Below are positions 1 through 4,622 of a stretch of 5,779 nucleotides of DNA, piece after piece. The notes below the pieces were generated by a model that worked only from the letters and a program-made list of their open reading frames with translations, ran no database searches and was not told where the DNA came from. The position numbers and the translations under genes are program-made. Position 1 is the stretch's first letter. Every line of letters starts with the position of its first letter. Source of the DNA: Actinomycetota bacterium (GTDB taxonomy: Bacteria; Actinomycetota; Acidimicrobiia; Acidimicrobiales; Microtrichaceae). The stretch is taken from positions 1 to 5,779 of the forward strand of contig JAFDWA010000759.1 in NCBI GenBank assembly GCA_018268735.1, given 5' to 3'.

Positions 1-66
1 GAGCCCGAGCGTGAGGGTCGTCTTGCCGACCCCACCCTTCTGGTTGAGCACCGCGACGGTCGACAT
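1..66 (-). CDS. ParA/Soj-family ATPase, N-terminal fragment (cut by window edge)
   Basis: Only the first 22 codons are visible, reading leftward from an ATG at 66-64. They give MSTVAVLNQKGGVGKTTLTL followed by GL. The segment KGGVGKTT (residues 10-17) is the deviant Walker A motif of the ParA/MinD/Soj family, with the signature lysine at residue 10 and the P-loop lysine at residue 15. A hydrophobic first strand (VAVLNQ) precedes it, as is usual at the start of these proteins. Such ATPases position chromosomes, plasmids or large protein complexes by ATP-dependent dimerisation on DNA or membrane. With no partner (ParB-like) gene in view, the cargo cannot be named. The 59 bp separating it from the divergent hydrolase gene contain no TA dinucleotide, so no TANNNT hexamer, and no clear Shine-Dalgarno. 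Family assignment is firm; the specific role is unknown. Confidence 0.88.
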   Translation of the reverse strand, partial: MSTVAVLNQKGGVGKTTLTLGL

Positions 67-125
67 CCCGGAGATGATGCCACCCGCGCGCCGTCGGGTT
101 CCGATGCGCGTGGCAGCCTGAGCAC

Positions 126-860
126 GTGAGTGACAACAGCCACCTCGAAGCCGACCCCATGCCGGGCTCCCCGCCGCCCTCGTCCGCCGGCAGCGCCTAC
201 CTCGTCGTCCCCGAGGCCGGCCCCGGTCACGGCGTGCTCGTGCTGCACTCCTGGTGGGGGATGACCGACCACGTGCGCAACACGGTCGAGGCGCTCGCAG
301 ACGCCGGGTACACGGCGCTGGCCCCCGACCTGCTCGACGGGGCACATCCCGTCGACGGCGACGAGGCCCGCGTCCGGCTCGCTGCGAGCGATCCGAACGA
401 GACCGCGGCGCTCGTCCTGTCGAGCATCGTCGCGCTGCGCGCCCACTCGGCTGACCCGGAGGCGCCTGTCGCGATCGTGGGCTACTCGATGGGCGCGTCG
501 TGGGCGCTGTGGGCTGCCACACGCCAGCCGTCCTCGGTCGACGCCGTCGTGGCCTACTACGGCGTGCAGAACATCGACTTCGACGAGCTCGCGGCGCCCG
601 TCCTCGGCCACTACGCAGCGACGGACCCGCTCGTCACCGACGACGAGCTCGTCGAGATGCAGGCGCACCTGCTGCTGTTGGACAAGCACGTCGAGGTGCA
701 CCACTACCCGGGCACCGGCCACTGGTTCGCGGAGGCGGACCGCTGCGAGCACCACGACCCGGACGCCGCAGCGCTCGCCTGGTCCCGGACGCTCGAGTTC
801 CTGGCGACGCACGCGACCGACCGGCGCGGGCCGAGCGGCGACGCCGCGGTCCGCACCTGA
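126..860 (+). CDS. Dienelactone hydrolase family protein (alpha/beta hydrolase, Ser nucleophile)
   Basis: A 244-residue alpha/beta hydrolase, close to the usual dienelactone hydrolase size. Seen directly: a beta-strand and turn HSWWGM at residues 41-46, at the place of the oxyanion-loop segment of the family; GYTALAPDLLDG at 61-72; a nucleophile elbow GYSMGAS at 119-125 with Ser121; an acid loop ATDPLV at 165-170 with Asp167; and GTGHWF at 196-201 with His199. Together these make a complete Ser-Asp-His triad. Classical dienelactone hydrolases of chloroaromatic degradation use Cys here, so the true substrate may be another ester or lactone; I infer a soluble cytoplasmic carboxylic-ester hydrolase. 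There is no signal peptide. The first 20 residues are Pro/Ser-rich and probably disordered. The GTG at 126 lacks a good Shine-Dalgarno; an in-frame ATG at 159 (residue 12) is a possible alternative that leaves the fold intact. It is transcribed divergently from the ParA gene and convergently with the next gene. Confidence 0.88.
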   Translation: MSDNSHLEADPMPGSPPPSSAGSAYLVVPEAGPGHGVLVLHSWWGMTDHVRNTVEALADAGYTALAPDLLDGAHPVDGDEARVRLAASDPNETAALVLSSIVALRAHSADPEAPVAIVGYSMGASWALWAATRQPSSVDAVVAYYGVQNIDFDELAAPVLGHYAATDPLVTDDELVEMQAHLLLLDKHVEVHHYPGTGHWFAEADRCEHHDPDAAALAWSRTLEFLATHATDRRGPSGDAAVRT

Positions 861-873
861 GCAGGCCTCACCG

Positions 874-903
874 GAGCGGGGCTTGTCTGAGCGGGGCTGG
901 TCT
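874..903. repeat. 15-bp tandem direct repeat (two copies) in convergent gap
   Basis: Two adjacent 15-bp copies, GAGCGGGGCTTGTCT at 874-888 and GAGCGGGGCTGGTCT at 889-903, differ at one base. They sit in the 63-bp gap between two convergent genes, directly before a hairpin. No function is evident. A local slippage duplication is the simplest explanation; it lies outside both coding regions. Confidence 0.7.
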
Positions 904-905
904 CA

Positions 906-921
906 GCAGCACGGGTGCTGC
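906..921. terminator. Hairpin between convergent genes, possible bidirectional terminator
   Basis: GCAGCAC at 906-912 and GTGCTGC at 915-921 are perfect reverse complements, forming a 6-7 bp GC-rich stem with a very short loop. The hairpin starts 3 nt beyond the stop codon of the leftward gene and about 45 nt beyond that of the rightward gene, so it could serve both. There is no U-tract on either side, so intrinsic termination is uncertain; U-less hairpins are common between convergent genes in high-GC actinobacteria. Confidence 0.45.
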
Positions 922-923
922 GG

Positions 924-1769
924 CTACCAGAGCTGATCGGTGTAGGTGTCGGTGCCCGGGATCGTCGGGATCCACGGAGCGACCAGGCGCACCTTCGCCA
1001 ACCCCGACGCATCGATCTGCGCCGCGTAGTCGCGGACCCGGCCCCACGTGTCGCCGTCGCGCGGGTCGGAGCGCAGGAACAGGAGCTGCATGCTGCGGGC
1101 CTTCGTGCCCGGTCCGGTGCCGAGGTCCATGGGCGAGTCGCCCTCGGAGCCCTTCGGGATGATCGGACGCCAGTGCAGGACCTGGTCGATCGTCGACGGC
1201 GAGCCGTCAGATCCGTCGGCGAACAGCGTCGGTGCGCCGACCCTGGTGAACCAGTCGGTGAGGTCGGGGTGGGTGGTGTCGGCCTCCCGGTCGACGTGCA
1301 CGGTCACGAGCCCCGCATACGGGTGGTCGAGCGCCATGTGCGCCGGGACGCCGTCGGGGTCGCGATGGTCGTCGCCCGTCGTGAAGTACAACACGGTGTG
1401 GGCGTGGTGTCGCTCGTCGAAGCCCCGACCGTTCGCGTAGAGCTCGAAGACCTGGCGAGTGGTCCACGCGAAGTGCTCGGCCTCGTGGTCCTTGTGGATG
1501 AAGTAGGTGGCGAGGTACGAGCCGGCGTCGACAGGATCGGCGACGGCGTGCTCCGCCGGCGTGTCGGTCGGGAACCGCATGTCCTTCAACTCGCGGGTCG
1601 CGACCCAGCGTCGGCCGGCGAACAACCAGGGGCCGATCATGCAGCCGCCGTAGAAGTGGTCTCGCTCGTACCAGCGGTTGTACGCAACCTCGTGGCCGTG
1701 CGACGGGTCCACCATCGTGAACAGCATCGACCCGACCCGGACCTCTGCGTCCGCTCCGTACGGCTCCAC
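924..1769 (-). CDS. Protein of unknown function, EthD/NIPSNAP-like alpha-beta-barrel pattern
   Basis: I do not recognise a named family. With the start chosen here (GTG at 1769-1767) it has 281 residues. The best-marked segment is residues 15-57: a strand MLFTMVD, then EVAYNRWYERDHF, then GPWLFAGRRWV. This matches the strand / E-x-x-x-N-x-W-Y-x-x-x-H helix / G-x-x-x-x-R-R-W strand pattern of EthD- and NIPSNAP-like dimeric alpha-beta barrel proteins. Further strand-helix-strand stretches follow at about 84-130 (YLATYFIH to HTVLYF), 151-203 (YAGLVTVHVD to QVLHWRPI) and 226-270 (SMQLLFLRSD to KVRLVAPWI), suggesting several pseudo-repeats. It is rich in His, Asp and Trp, with no signal peptide or membrane segment. 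The open frame extends to a GTG at 1814, but the start at 1769 has an AGAGGGGG Shine-Dalgarno (1775-1782) and a TACCGT hexamer (1813-1818) overlapping the upstream GTG. Many barrel proteins of this type are small oxygenases, isomerases or ligand binders; the function here is not known. Confidence 0.78.
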   Translation of the reverse strand: MEPYGADAEVRVGSMLFTMVDPSHGHEVAYNRWYERDHFYGGCMIGPWLFAGRRWVATRELKDMRFPTDTPAEHAVADPVDAGSYLATYFIHKDHEAEHFAWTTRQVFELYANGRGFDERHHAHTVLYFTTGDDHRDPDGVPAHMALDHPYAGLVTVHVDREADTTHPDLTDWFTRVGAPTLFADGSDGSPSTIDQVLHWRPIIPKGSEGDSPMDLGTGPGTKARSMQLLFLRSDPRDGDTWGRVRDYAAQIDASGLAKVRLVAPWIPTIPGTDTYTDQLW

Positions 1770-1774
1770 TGCGA

Positions 1775-1782
1775 CCCCCTCT
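1775..1782 (-). promoter_or_regulatory. Shine-Dalgarno that decides the start of the 924-1769 gene
   Basis: Read on the minus strand this is AGAGGGGG, 5 nt before the GTG at 1769-1767. It is the strongest ribosome-binding site in the region and is the main reason for preferring that start over the GTG 45 nt upstream at 1814, which has no purine-rich leader. Confidence 0.55.
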
Positions 1783-1790
1783 GCTTCCCG

Positions 1791-1809
1791 GACCGCTCCC
1801 GGGGCGGTC
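1791..1809. promoter_or_regulatory. 19-bp near-perfect palindrome, candidate operator or leader hairpin
   Basis: GACCGCTCCCGGGGCGGTC is an inverted repeat centred on base 1800; eight of nine base pairs match, and the outer six (GACCGC / GCGGTC) are perfect. It begins about 3 bp downstream of the TACCGT hexamer of the leftward gene, covering the expected transcription start near 1806. It could be a repressor site acting on the leftward gene, or a hairpin in its short leader. A palindrome of this size is not rare in GC-rich DNA, so position is the main argument. Confidence 0.35.
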
Positions 1810-1812
1810 GCC

Positions 1813-1818
1813 ACGGTA
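1813..1818 (-). promoter_or_regulatory. Candidate -10 element (TACCGT) for the leftward unknown gene
   Basis: On the minus strand the hexamer reads TACCGT, fitting the TANNNT -10 consensus of actinobacterial housekeeping promoters. It predicts a transcript starting near 1806 with a leader of about 37 nt carrying the AGAGGGGG site. No convincing -35 (TTGAC-like) lies 16-18 bp upstream, so this is a weak prediction. Confidence 0.35.
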
Positions 1819-1851
1819 GTGCCGACCGGTCCGCTCGGTGCCGGCCGCCGG

Positions 1852-1857
1852 TACGCT
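1852..1857 (+). promoter_or_regulatory. Candidate -10 element (TACGCT) for the S1-like gene
   Basis: TACGCT fits TANNNT and predicts a transcription start near 1864. That gives a leader of about 36 nt to the ATG at 1900. Alternatively it gives an almost leaderless message beginning at the in-frame GTG at 1867, only 9 nt past the hexamer; both modes are common in actinobacteria. No clear -35 is visible. Confidence 0.4.
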
Positions 1858-1890
1858 GATCCGCCGGTGGATGACGTGGTTGACGACGCT

Positions 1891-1895
1891 GAGGA
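1891..1895 (+). promoter_or_regulatory. Shine-Dalgarno supporting the ATG at 1900
   Basis: GAGGA lies 4 nt before the ATG at 1900-1902. It favours that ATG over the in-frame GTG at 1867, which has no ribosome-binding site but could be read from a leaderless transcript. Confidence 0.5.
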
Positions 1896-1899
1896 ACAG

Positions 1900-3309
1900 A
1901 TGCCCGAGGAGACGACCCGAGACGTGTCCCAGGTGGGGGCCGACGACCTCGTCGAGGGGCCTGCGGGCGAGCCCGCGCCGGCTCCTCCCCAGAGTGCCCG
2001 CCCGATCCCACCACCACCCGGCTACGGAGCGAGCGCGTCGGGCGCAGCGCCCGAACGTCGACGACCCCGCGGGACCCCGGCACCGGCGCACATCGTCGAT
2101 GTCGAGGTCACCAGGGTCGACGGTGCCGAGGTCGAGGTACGGCTCGCGGACGGGCGCACCGGGGTCATCGACCGACGCGACTTCTCCGGACCGCCGGCGA
2201 TCGGCGAGACCGTCCCCGCGGCGGTGCTCAGCCGTGATGATGATCGTCGCGGGCGTGTTGCCCTGTCGCACCGCTGGGCGCGGACCGAGCAGGCGTGGCA
2301 GCGCGTCGAGGAGGCCCGACGTTCGCACACCCCGCTCAGCGGCCGGGTCGTGAAGCAGGTCAAGGGCGGGGTGGTCGTCGACGTCGGCTTGCGGGCGTTC
2401 CTGCCGACGTCGCTGATCGGCGACGTCGAGATCGAGGGACCGGCGCCCACCGAGGCGCCTGAAACGGCCGAACCGATCGAGCCGGCAGAACTGGCTGAAC
2501 CGGCCGAGTCTGATGAACCGGCTGAACCGGCTGAACCGGCTGAACCGGCTGAACCGGCTGAACCGGCTGAACCGGCTGAACCGGCTGAACCGGCTGAACC
2601 GGCTGAACCGGCTGAACCGACCGAGTCTGACGAGCCGACCGGGTCACCCTCGGAAGAGCCTCCTGCCGCGGTCACCGTCCGGATGGCCGATCCATCCGCG
2701 CTCGTCGGACGGGAGATCGAGGTCCTCGTCACCGAGGCGGATCGCGACAAGGACCGCCTCGTCGTGTCGCGACGCGACCTCCAGCGTCGCCAGCGGCGCC
2801 AGGACGAGAAGGAGCGGTTCTCGTCGCTGCAGCCGGGCGCTCGCGTCACCGGTCGTGTCCTGTCGGTCGCCGACTACGGGGCGGTCGTGGATCTTGGTGG
2901 GGTGCGTGGGCTCGTCCACCGCTCGGAGCTGTCGTGGGGTCGCATCGGTGAGCCGTCCGAGGTCGTGTCGGTCGGCGACGAGGTGACCGTCGTCGTGGTC
3001 GACGTGAACCGCTCGAAGCGGCGCGTCGGACTCTCGCTGCGTGCGGCGACGCCGGACCCCTACGAGGGGATCGAGGTGGGTGCGATCGTTCCGGCGGTCG
3101 TGACCCGGGTCGTCGAGTACGGCGCGTTCGCCCGGCTGGAGTCCGGTGCCGAGGGGTTGATCCACATGTCGGAGCTCTCCGACGTGCCCGGCTACCGGCC
3201 GGATCAACTCGTGGTCCCGGGTGAGGACTTGATGGTCAAGGTGCTCGACGTCGACCGGTCCCGTCACCGCATCGGCCTGTCGGTGCGCCGCGTGCTCGTC
3301 GACGACTGA
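1900..3309 (+). CDS. Four-domain S1 RNA-binding protein (ribosomal protein S1 type) with Glu-Pro-Ala insert
   Basis: With the ATG at 1900 it has 469 residues; a GTG at 1867 would add 11. After a Pro/Ala-rich acidic tail (1-62) come four S1 OB-fold domains. Domain 1 (about 63-123) is degenerate, followed by the [13 protein letters not shown] linker. Domain 2 starts [22 protein letters not shown] (148-169, starting with G148) and resumes at [20 protein letters not shown] (267-286). Domain 3 (about 311-381) has [21 protein letters not shown] and PSEVV. Domain 4 (about 389-464) has [20 protein letters not shown]. Order and linkers match actinobacterial ribosomal S1, which binds mRNA on the 30S subunit. 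Between the two halves of domain 2 is an acidic insert of about 76 residues rich in Glu-Pro-Ala. The chain stops right after domain 4, without the C-terminal tail often found in S1. Canonical rpsA neighbours (coaE, uvrB, polA) are absent, so it may be a paralogue; rpsA itself cannot be excluded. Starts upstream of 1867 would run antisense through the neighbouring gene and are unlikely. Confidence 0.9.
   Translation: MPEETTRDVSQVGADDLVEGPAGEPAPAPPQSARPIPPPPGYGASASGAAPERRRPRGTPAPAHIVDVEVTRVDGAEVEVRLADGRTGVIDRRDFSGPPAIGETVPAAVLSRDDDRRGRVALSHRWARTEQAWQRVEEARRSHTPLSGRVVKQVKGGVVVDVGLRAFLPTSLIGDVEIEGPAPTEAPETAEPIEPAELAEPAESDEPAEPAEPAEPAEPAEPAEPAEPAEPAEPAEPAEPTESDEPTGSPSEEPPAAVTVRMADPSALVGREIEVLVTEADRDKDRLVVSRRDLQRRQRRQDEKERFSSLQPGARVTGRVLSVADYGAVVDLGGVRGLVHRSELSWGRIGEPSEVVSVGDEVTVVVVDVNRSKRRVGLSLRAATPDPYEGIEVGAIVPAVVTRVVEYGAFARLESGAEGLIHMSELSDVPGYRPDQLVVPGEDLMVKVLDVDRSRHRIGLSVRRVLVDD
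2461..2640 (+). repeat. 9-bp tandem array encoding Glu-Pro-Ala repeats within the S1-like gene
   Basis: The stretch keeps a 9-bp period in frame for about 20 units. The centre, 2521-2619, is 11 identical copies of GCTGAACCG (Ala-Glu-Pro, residues 208-240). The flanks are degenerate units with other codons (GAACCGATC, GAGCCGGCA, GAACTGGCT). An ESDEP-coding segment occurs on both sides (within 2503-2520 and 2620-2637; 15 of 18 bases match). Identical core plus diverged edges is the usual outcome of replication slippage. The core uses GAA for Glu although surrounding DNA prefers GAG, which fits amplification of a single unit. Unit length is a multiple of three, so copy-number change would not break the frame. 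Confidence 0.95.
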
Positions 3310-3313
3310 CGAT

Positions 3314-3326
3314 GTCCTGGTAGGAC
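3314..3326 (+). terminator. Weak hairpin just after the S1-like gene
   Basis: GTCCT at 3314-3318 pairs with AGGAC at 3322-3326 around a 3-nt loop, 4 nt after the S1-like gene's stop codon; a T-G wobble could extend the stem by one pair. It is short and lacks a U-tract, so its role in termination is doubtful. Confidence 0.22.
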
Positions 3327-3416
3327 GCCAGATCTGATGCGTGGATTCCGACAAGGTGTGTCGTCGAGCGCCCCCGGAACGCAGGGGCCCACCGAGGACC
3401 GCCACACCGCCAACCA

Positions 3417-3434
3417 CCCGCGCTCCGGCGCGGG
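3417..3434 (-). terminator. GC-rich hairpin downstream of the ABC ATPase gene
   Basis: CCCGCGC (3417-3423) and GCGCGGG (3428-3434) form a perfect 7-bp stem with a TCCG tetraloop (CGGA on the minus strand). It lies 26 nt beyond the ABC ATPase stop codon. No U-tract follows on the minus strand. A further possible 5-bp stem (3370-3374 with 3384-3388) lies farther on. The 151-bp convergent gap 3310-3460 holds nothing else I can support. Confidence 0.42.
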
Positions 3435-3460
3435 CGGCACTGCGTTCGCCGGTGCTCCGC

Positions 3461-4606
3461 TCACCCCTCGGACGTGCGCTCGAGGACCCGGACCGGCCCG
3501 ACGACAGCGAGCGAGACCTGCTCCCCGATGACGGGCTCGCCCTCAGACGACGACCATCGACAGCAGACCACGCACCCGGTGTGAGTGGGACCGACGATGC
3601 GGATCTCGACGACGACATCGGGGCCCAGGAAGCGCACCGCGACCACGATGCCGACGGTGGCACCATCGCCGCGTCGCACGATCTGCTCGGGTCGGAGCAG
3701 CACCGTGACCTCGGATCCATCGGCACCGCAGTCGGCACCGATCCCGTCGCCGAGCGGCAGCAGGCCGAGCGCGCAGTCGACGGCGTCGCCCACGATCCGT
3801 CCCGGCAGCACCACCACGTCGCCGAGGAACCGGGCGGTCCAGGCATCGATCGGGCGGCGGTACAGCTCGTCGGGTCGGCCGACCTGGACGATGCGACCGG
3901 CCCGCATCACCGCCACCTCGTCGGCCATGGCCATCGCCTCGGTCCGGTCGTGGGTGACCAGGAGCGCGGTCGTGGCGGAGCGGCGCAGCAGCGAGGCGAC
4001 CTCGTCACGCAACGCAGCACGCAACGTCGCATCCAGCGCGCTGAAGGGCTCGTCGAGCAGCACCACATCAGGCCGGGGTGCCAGCGCCCTGGCGAGAGCG
4101 ACGCGTTGGCGCTCGCCACCGGAGAGCTCGTGGGTGCGGCGCGTGGCGCAACCCGACAGCTCGACCAGATCCAGGAGCTCCTCGACGCGATCCCTGCGAG
4201 CCGCACGCCCGAGGGAGCGGATGCCGAAGGCGATGTTGCCCGCCACGTCGAGGTGCGGGAACAGCGCTCCCTCCTGCGGCACCAGACCGACCCGTCGACG
4301 CTCCGGTGGCACCCGGATGGAGCGGCGACCGCCCCCGTGGTCGGCACCGGCGACAGGTGCACCGGCGACAGGTGCATCGACCACCACTGCGCCGTCGATC
4401 CTGATCCGCCCGGCGTCGAGCCGCTCGGTCCCCGCGATCGCTCGCAGGAGCGTGGTCTTTCCGCATCCCGACGGCCCGAGCACCGCGGTGATCGAACCCG
4501 CAACCACGCAGAGGTCGACGCCGTCGAGGGCGTCGACGACGTCGCCGTCGTTCCCGCCGGTGAAGCGCCGCCGGGCACCTTCGACGACGAGCGCCGGCTC
4601 GGTCAC
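3461..4606 (-). CDS. ABC transporter ATP-binding protein, FbpC/CysA/PotA type with TOBE-like C-terminus
   Basis: A 381-residue cytoplasmic ATPase that would power import through a membrane permease pair. Visible motifs: Walker A GPSGCGKT (44-51), Q-loop with Gln111 in GLVPQEGALFPHLDVAGNIA (107-126), signature LSGGERQ (161-167), Walker B VVLLDEP with Glu186, D-loop SALD (189-192), and H-loop His219 in VTHD. All catalytic residues are present. After the nucleotide-binding domain (to about 260) a TOBE-like region runs from about 265 to 375 (VLLRPEQIV, AVRFLGPDVVVEI). Length and the PQEGALFPHL segment resemble iron(III), sulfate and polyamine importer ATPases; the ligand cannot be told. The loop between strands in the N-terminal domain (about 75-102) is longer than usual and contains a duplicated APVAG. 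The GTG start lies 13 nt after the upstream P450 stop codon, with AGGA of its ribosome site overlapping that TGA. No permease or binding-protein gene is in the window. Confidence 0.93.
   Translation of the reverse strand: MTEPALVVEGARRRFTGGNDGDVVDALDGVDLCVVAGSITAVLGPSGCGKTTLLRAIAGTERLDAGRIRIDGAVVVDAPVAGAPVAGADHGGGRRSIRVPPERRRVGLVPQEGALFPHLDVAGNIAFGIRSLGRAARRDRVEELLDLVELSGCATRRTHELSGGERQRVALARALAPRPDVVLLDEPFSALDATLRAALRDEVASLLRRSATTALLVTHDRTEAMAMADEVAVMRAGRIVQVGRPDELYRRPIDAWTARFLGDVVVLPGRIVGDAVDCALGLLPLGDGIGADCGADGSEVTVLLRPEQIVRRGDGATVGIVVAVRFLGPDVVVEIRIVGPTHTGCVVCCRWSSSEGEPVIGEQVSLAVVGPVRVLERTSEG
4345..4374. repeat. Perfect 15-bp tandem duplication inside the ABC ATPase gene
   Basis: CACCGGCGACAGGTG occurs twice in a row (4345-4359 and 4360-4374). 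On the coding (minus) strand it adds five residues in frame, producing VAGAPVAG at about residues 80-87 in a surface loop between Walker A and the Q-loop. It keeps all motifs intact and looks like a recent in-frame slippage event. Confidence 0.9.
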
Positions 4607-4616
4607 TCGGGCGCTG

Positions 4617-4622
4617 TCCTCA
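4617..4622 (-). promoter_or_regulatory. Stop codon/Shine-Dalgarno overlap coupling P450 and ABC ATPase
   Basis: On the minus strand TGAGGA joins the P450 stop codon (TGA, 4622-4620) to an AGGA ribosome-binding site (4620-4617), 10 nt before the ABC ATPase GTG at 4606. The spacing is slightly long, but the arrangement is typical of co-transcribed genes with reinitiation by terminating ribosomes. Confidence 0.45.

Noticed and set aside
67..125. Divergent promoter or ParB-type binding site between the ParA gene and the hydrolase gene
   Set aside because: The 59 bp contain no TA dinucleotide and so no TANNNT hexamer, and no parS-like 16-bp palindrome. The only symmetry is an imperfect 8-bp pairing with a 2-nt bulge, too weak to call.
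1678..1866. Upstream extension of the S1-like reading frame to an ATG at 1678
   Set aside because: It would run antisense through the first 90 bases of the neighbouring gene, lacks a ribosome site, and its sequence (Ser/Thr/Ala-rich) shows no domain. The promoter-like hexamer at 1852-1857 and the GAGGA site favour the start at 1900 or 1867.
2461..2640. CRISPR-like or regulatory repeat array
   Set aside because: Units are 9 bp with no spacers and are in frame within a coding region, so this is a coding minisatellite.
2022..2849. Leftward open frame with Ser-Ala-Gly repeats, and other frames with Val-Gln-Pro or Asn-Arg-Leu repeats
   Set aside because: These are the other reading frames of the 9-bp array, which has no stop codon in them. 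Only the Glu-Pro-Ala frame is flanked by real S1 domains.
3337..3531. Small rightward open frame starting in the convergent gap
   Set aside because: It has no ribosome site, overlaps the 3' end of the ABC ATPase in antisense, and its composition is that of random GC-rich DNA.
2644..3846. Leftward open frame of about 400 codons across the S1-like gene end and the ABC gene end
   Set aside because: It overlaps two well-supported genes and the convergent gap, and its translation has no recognisable motif. It is a GC-rich shadow frame.
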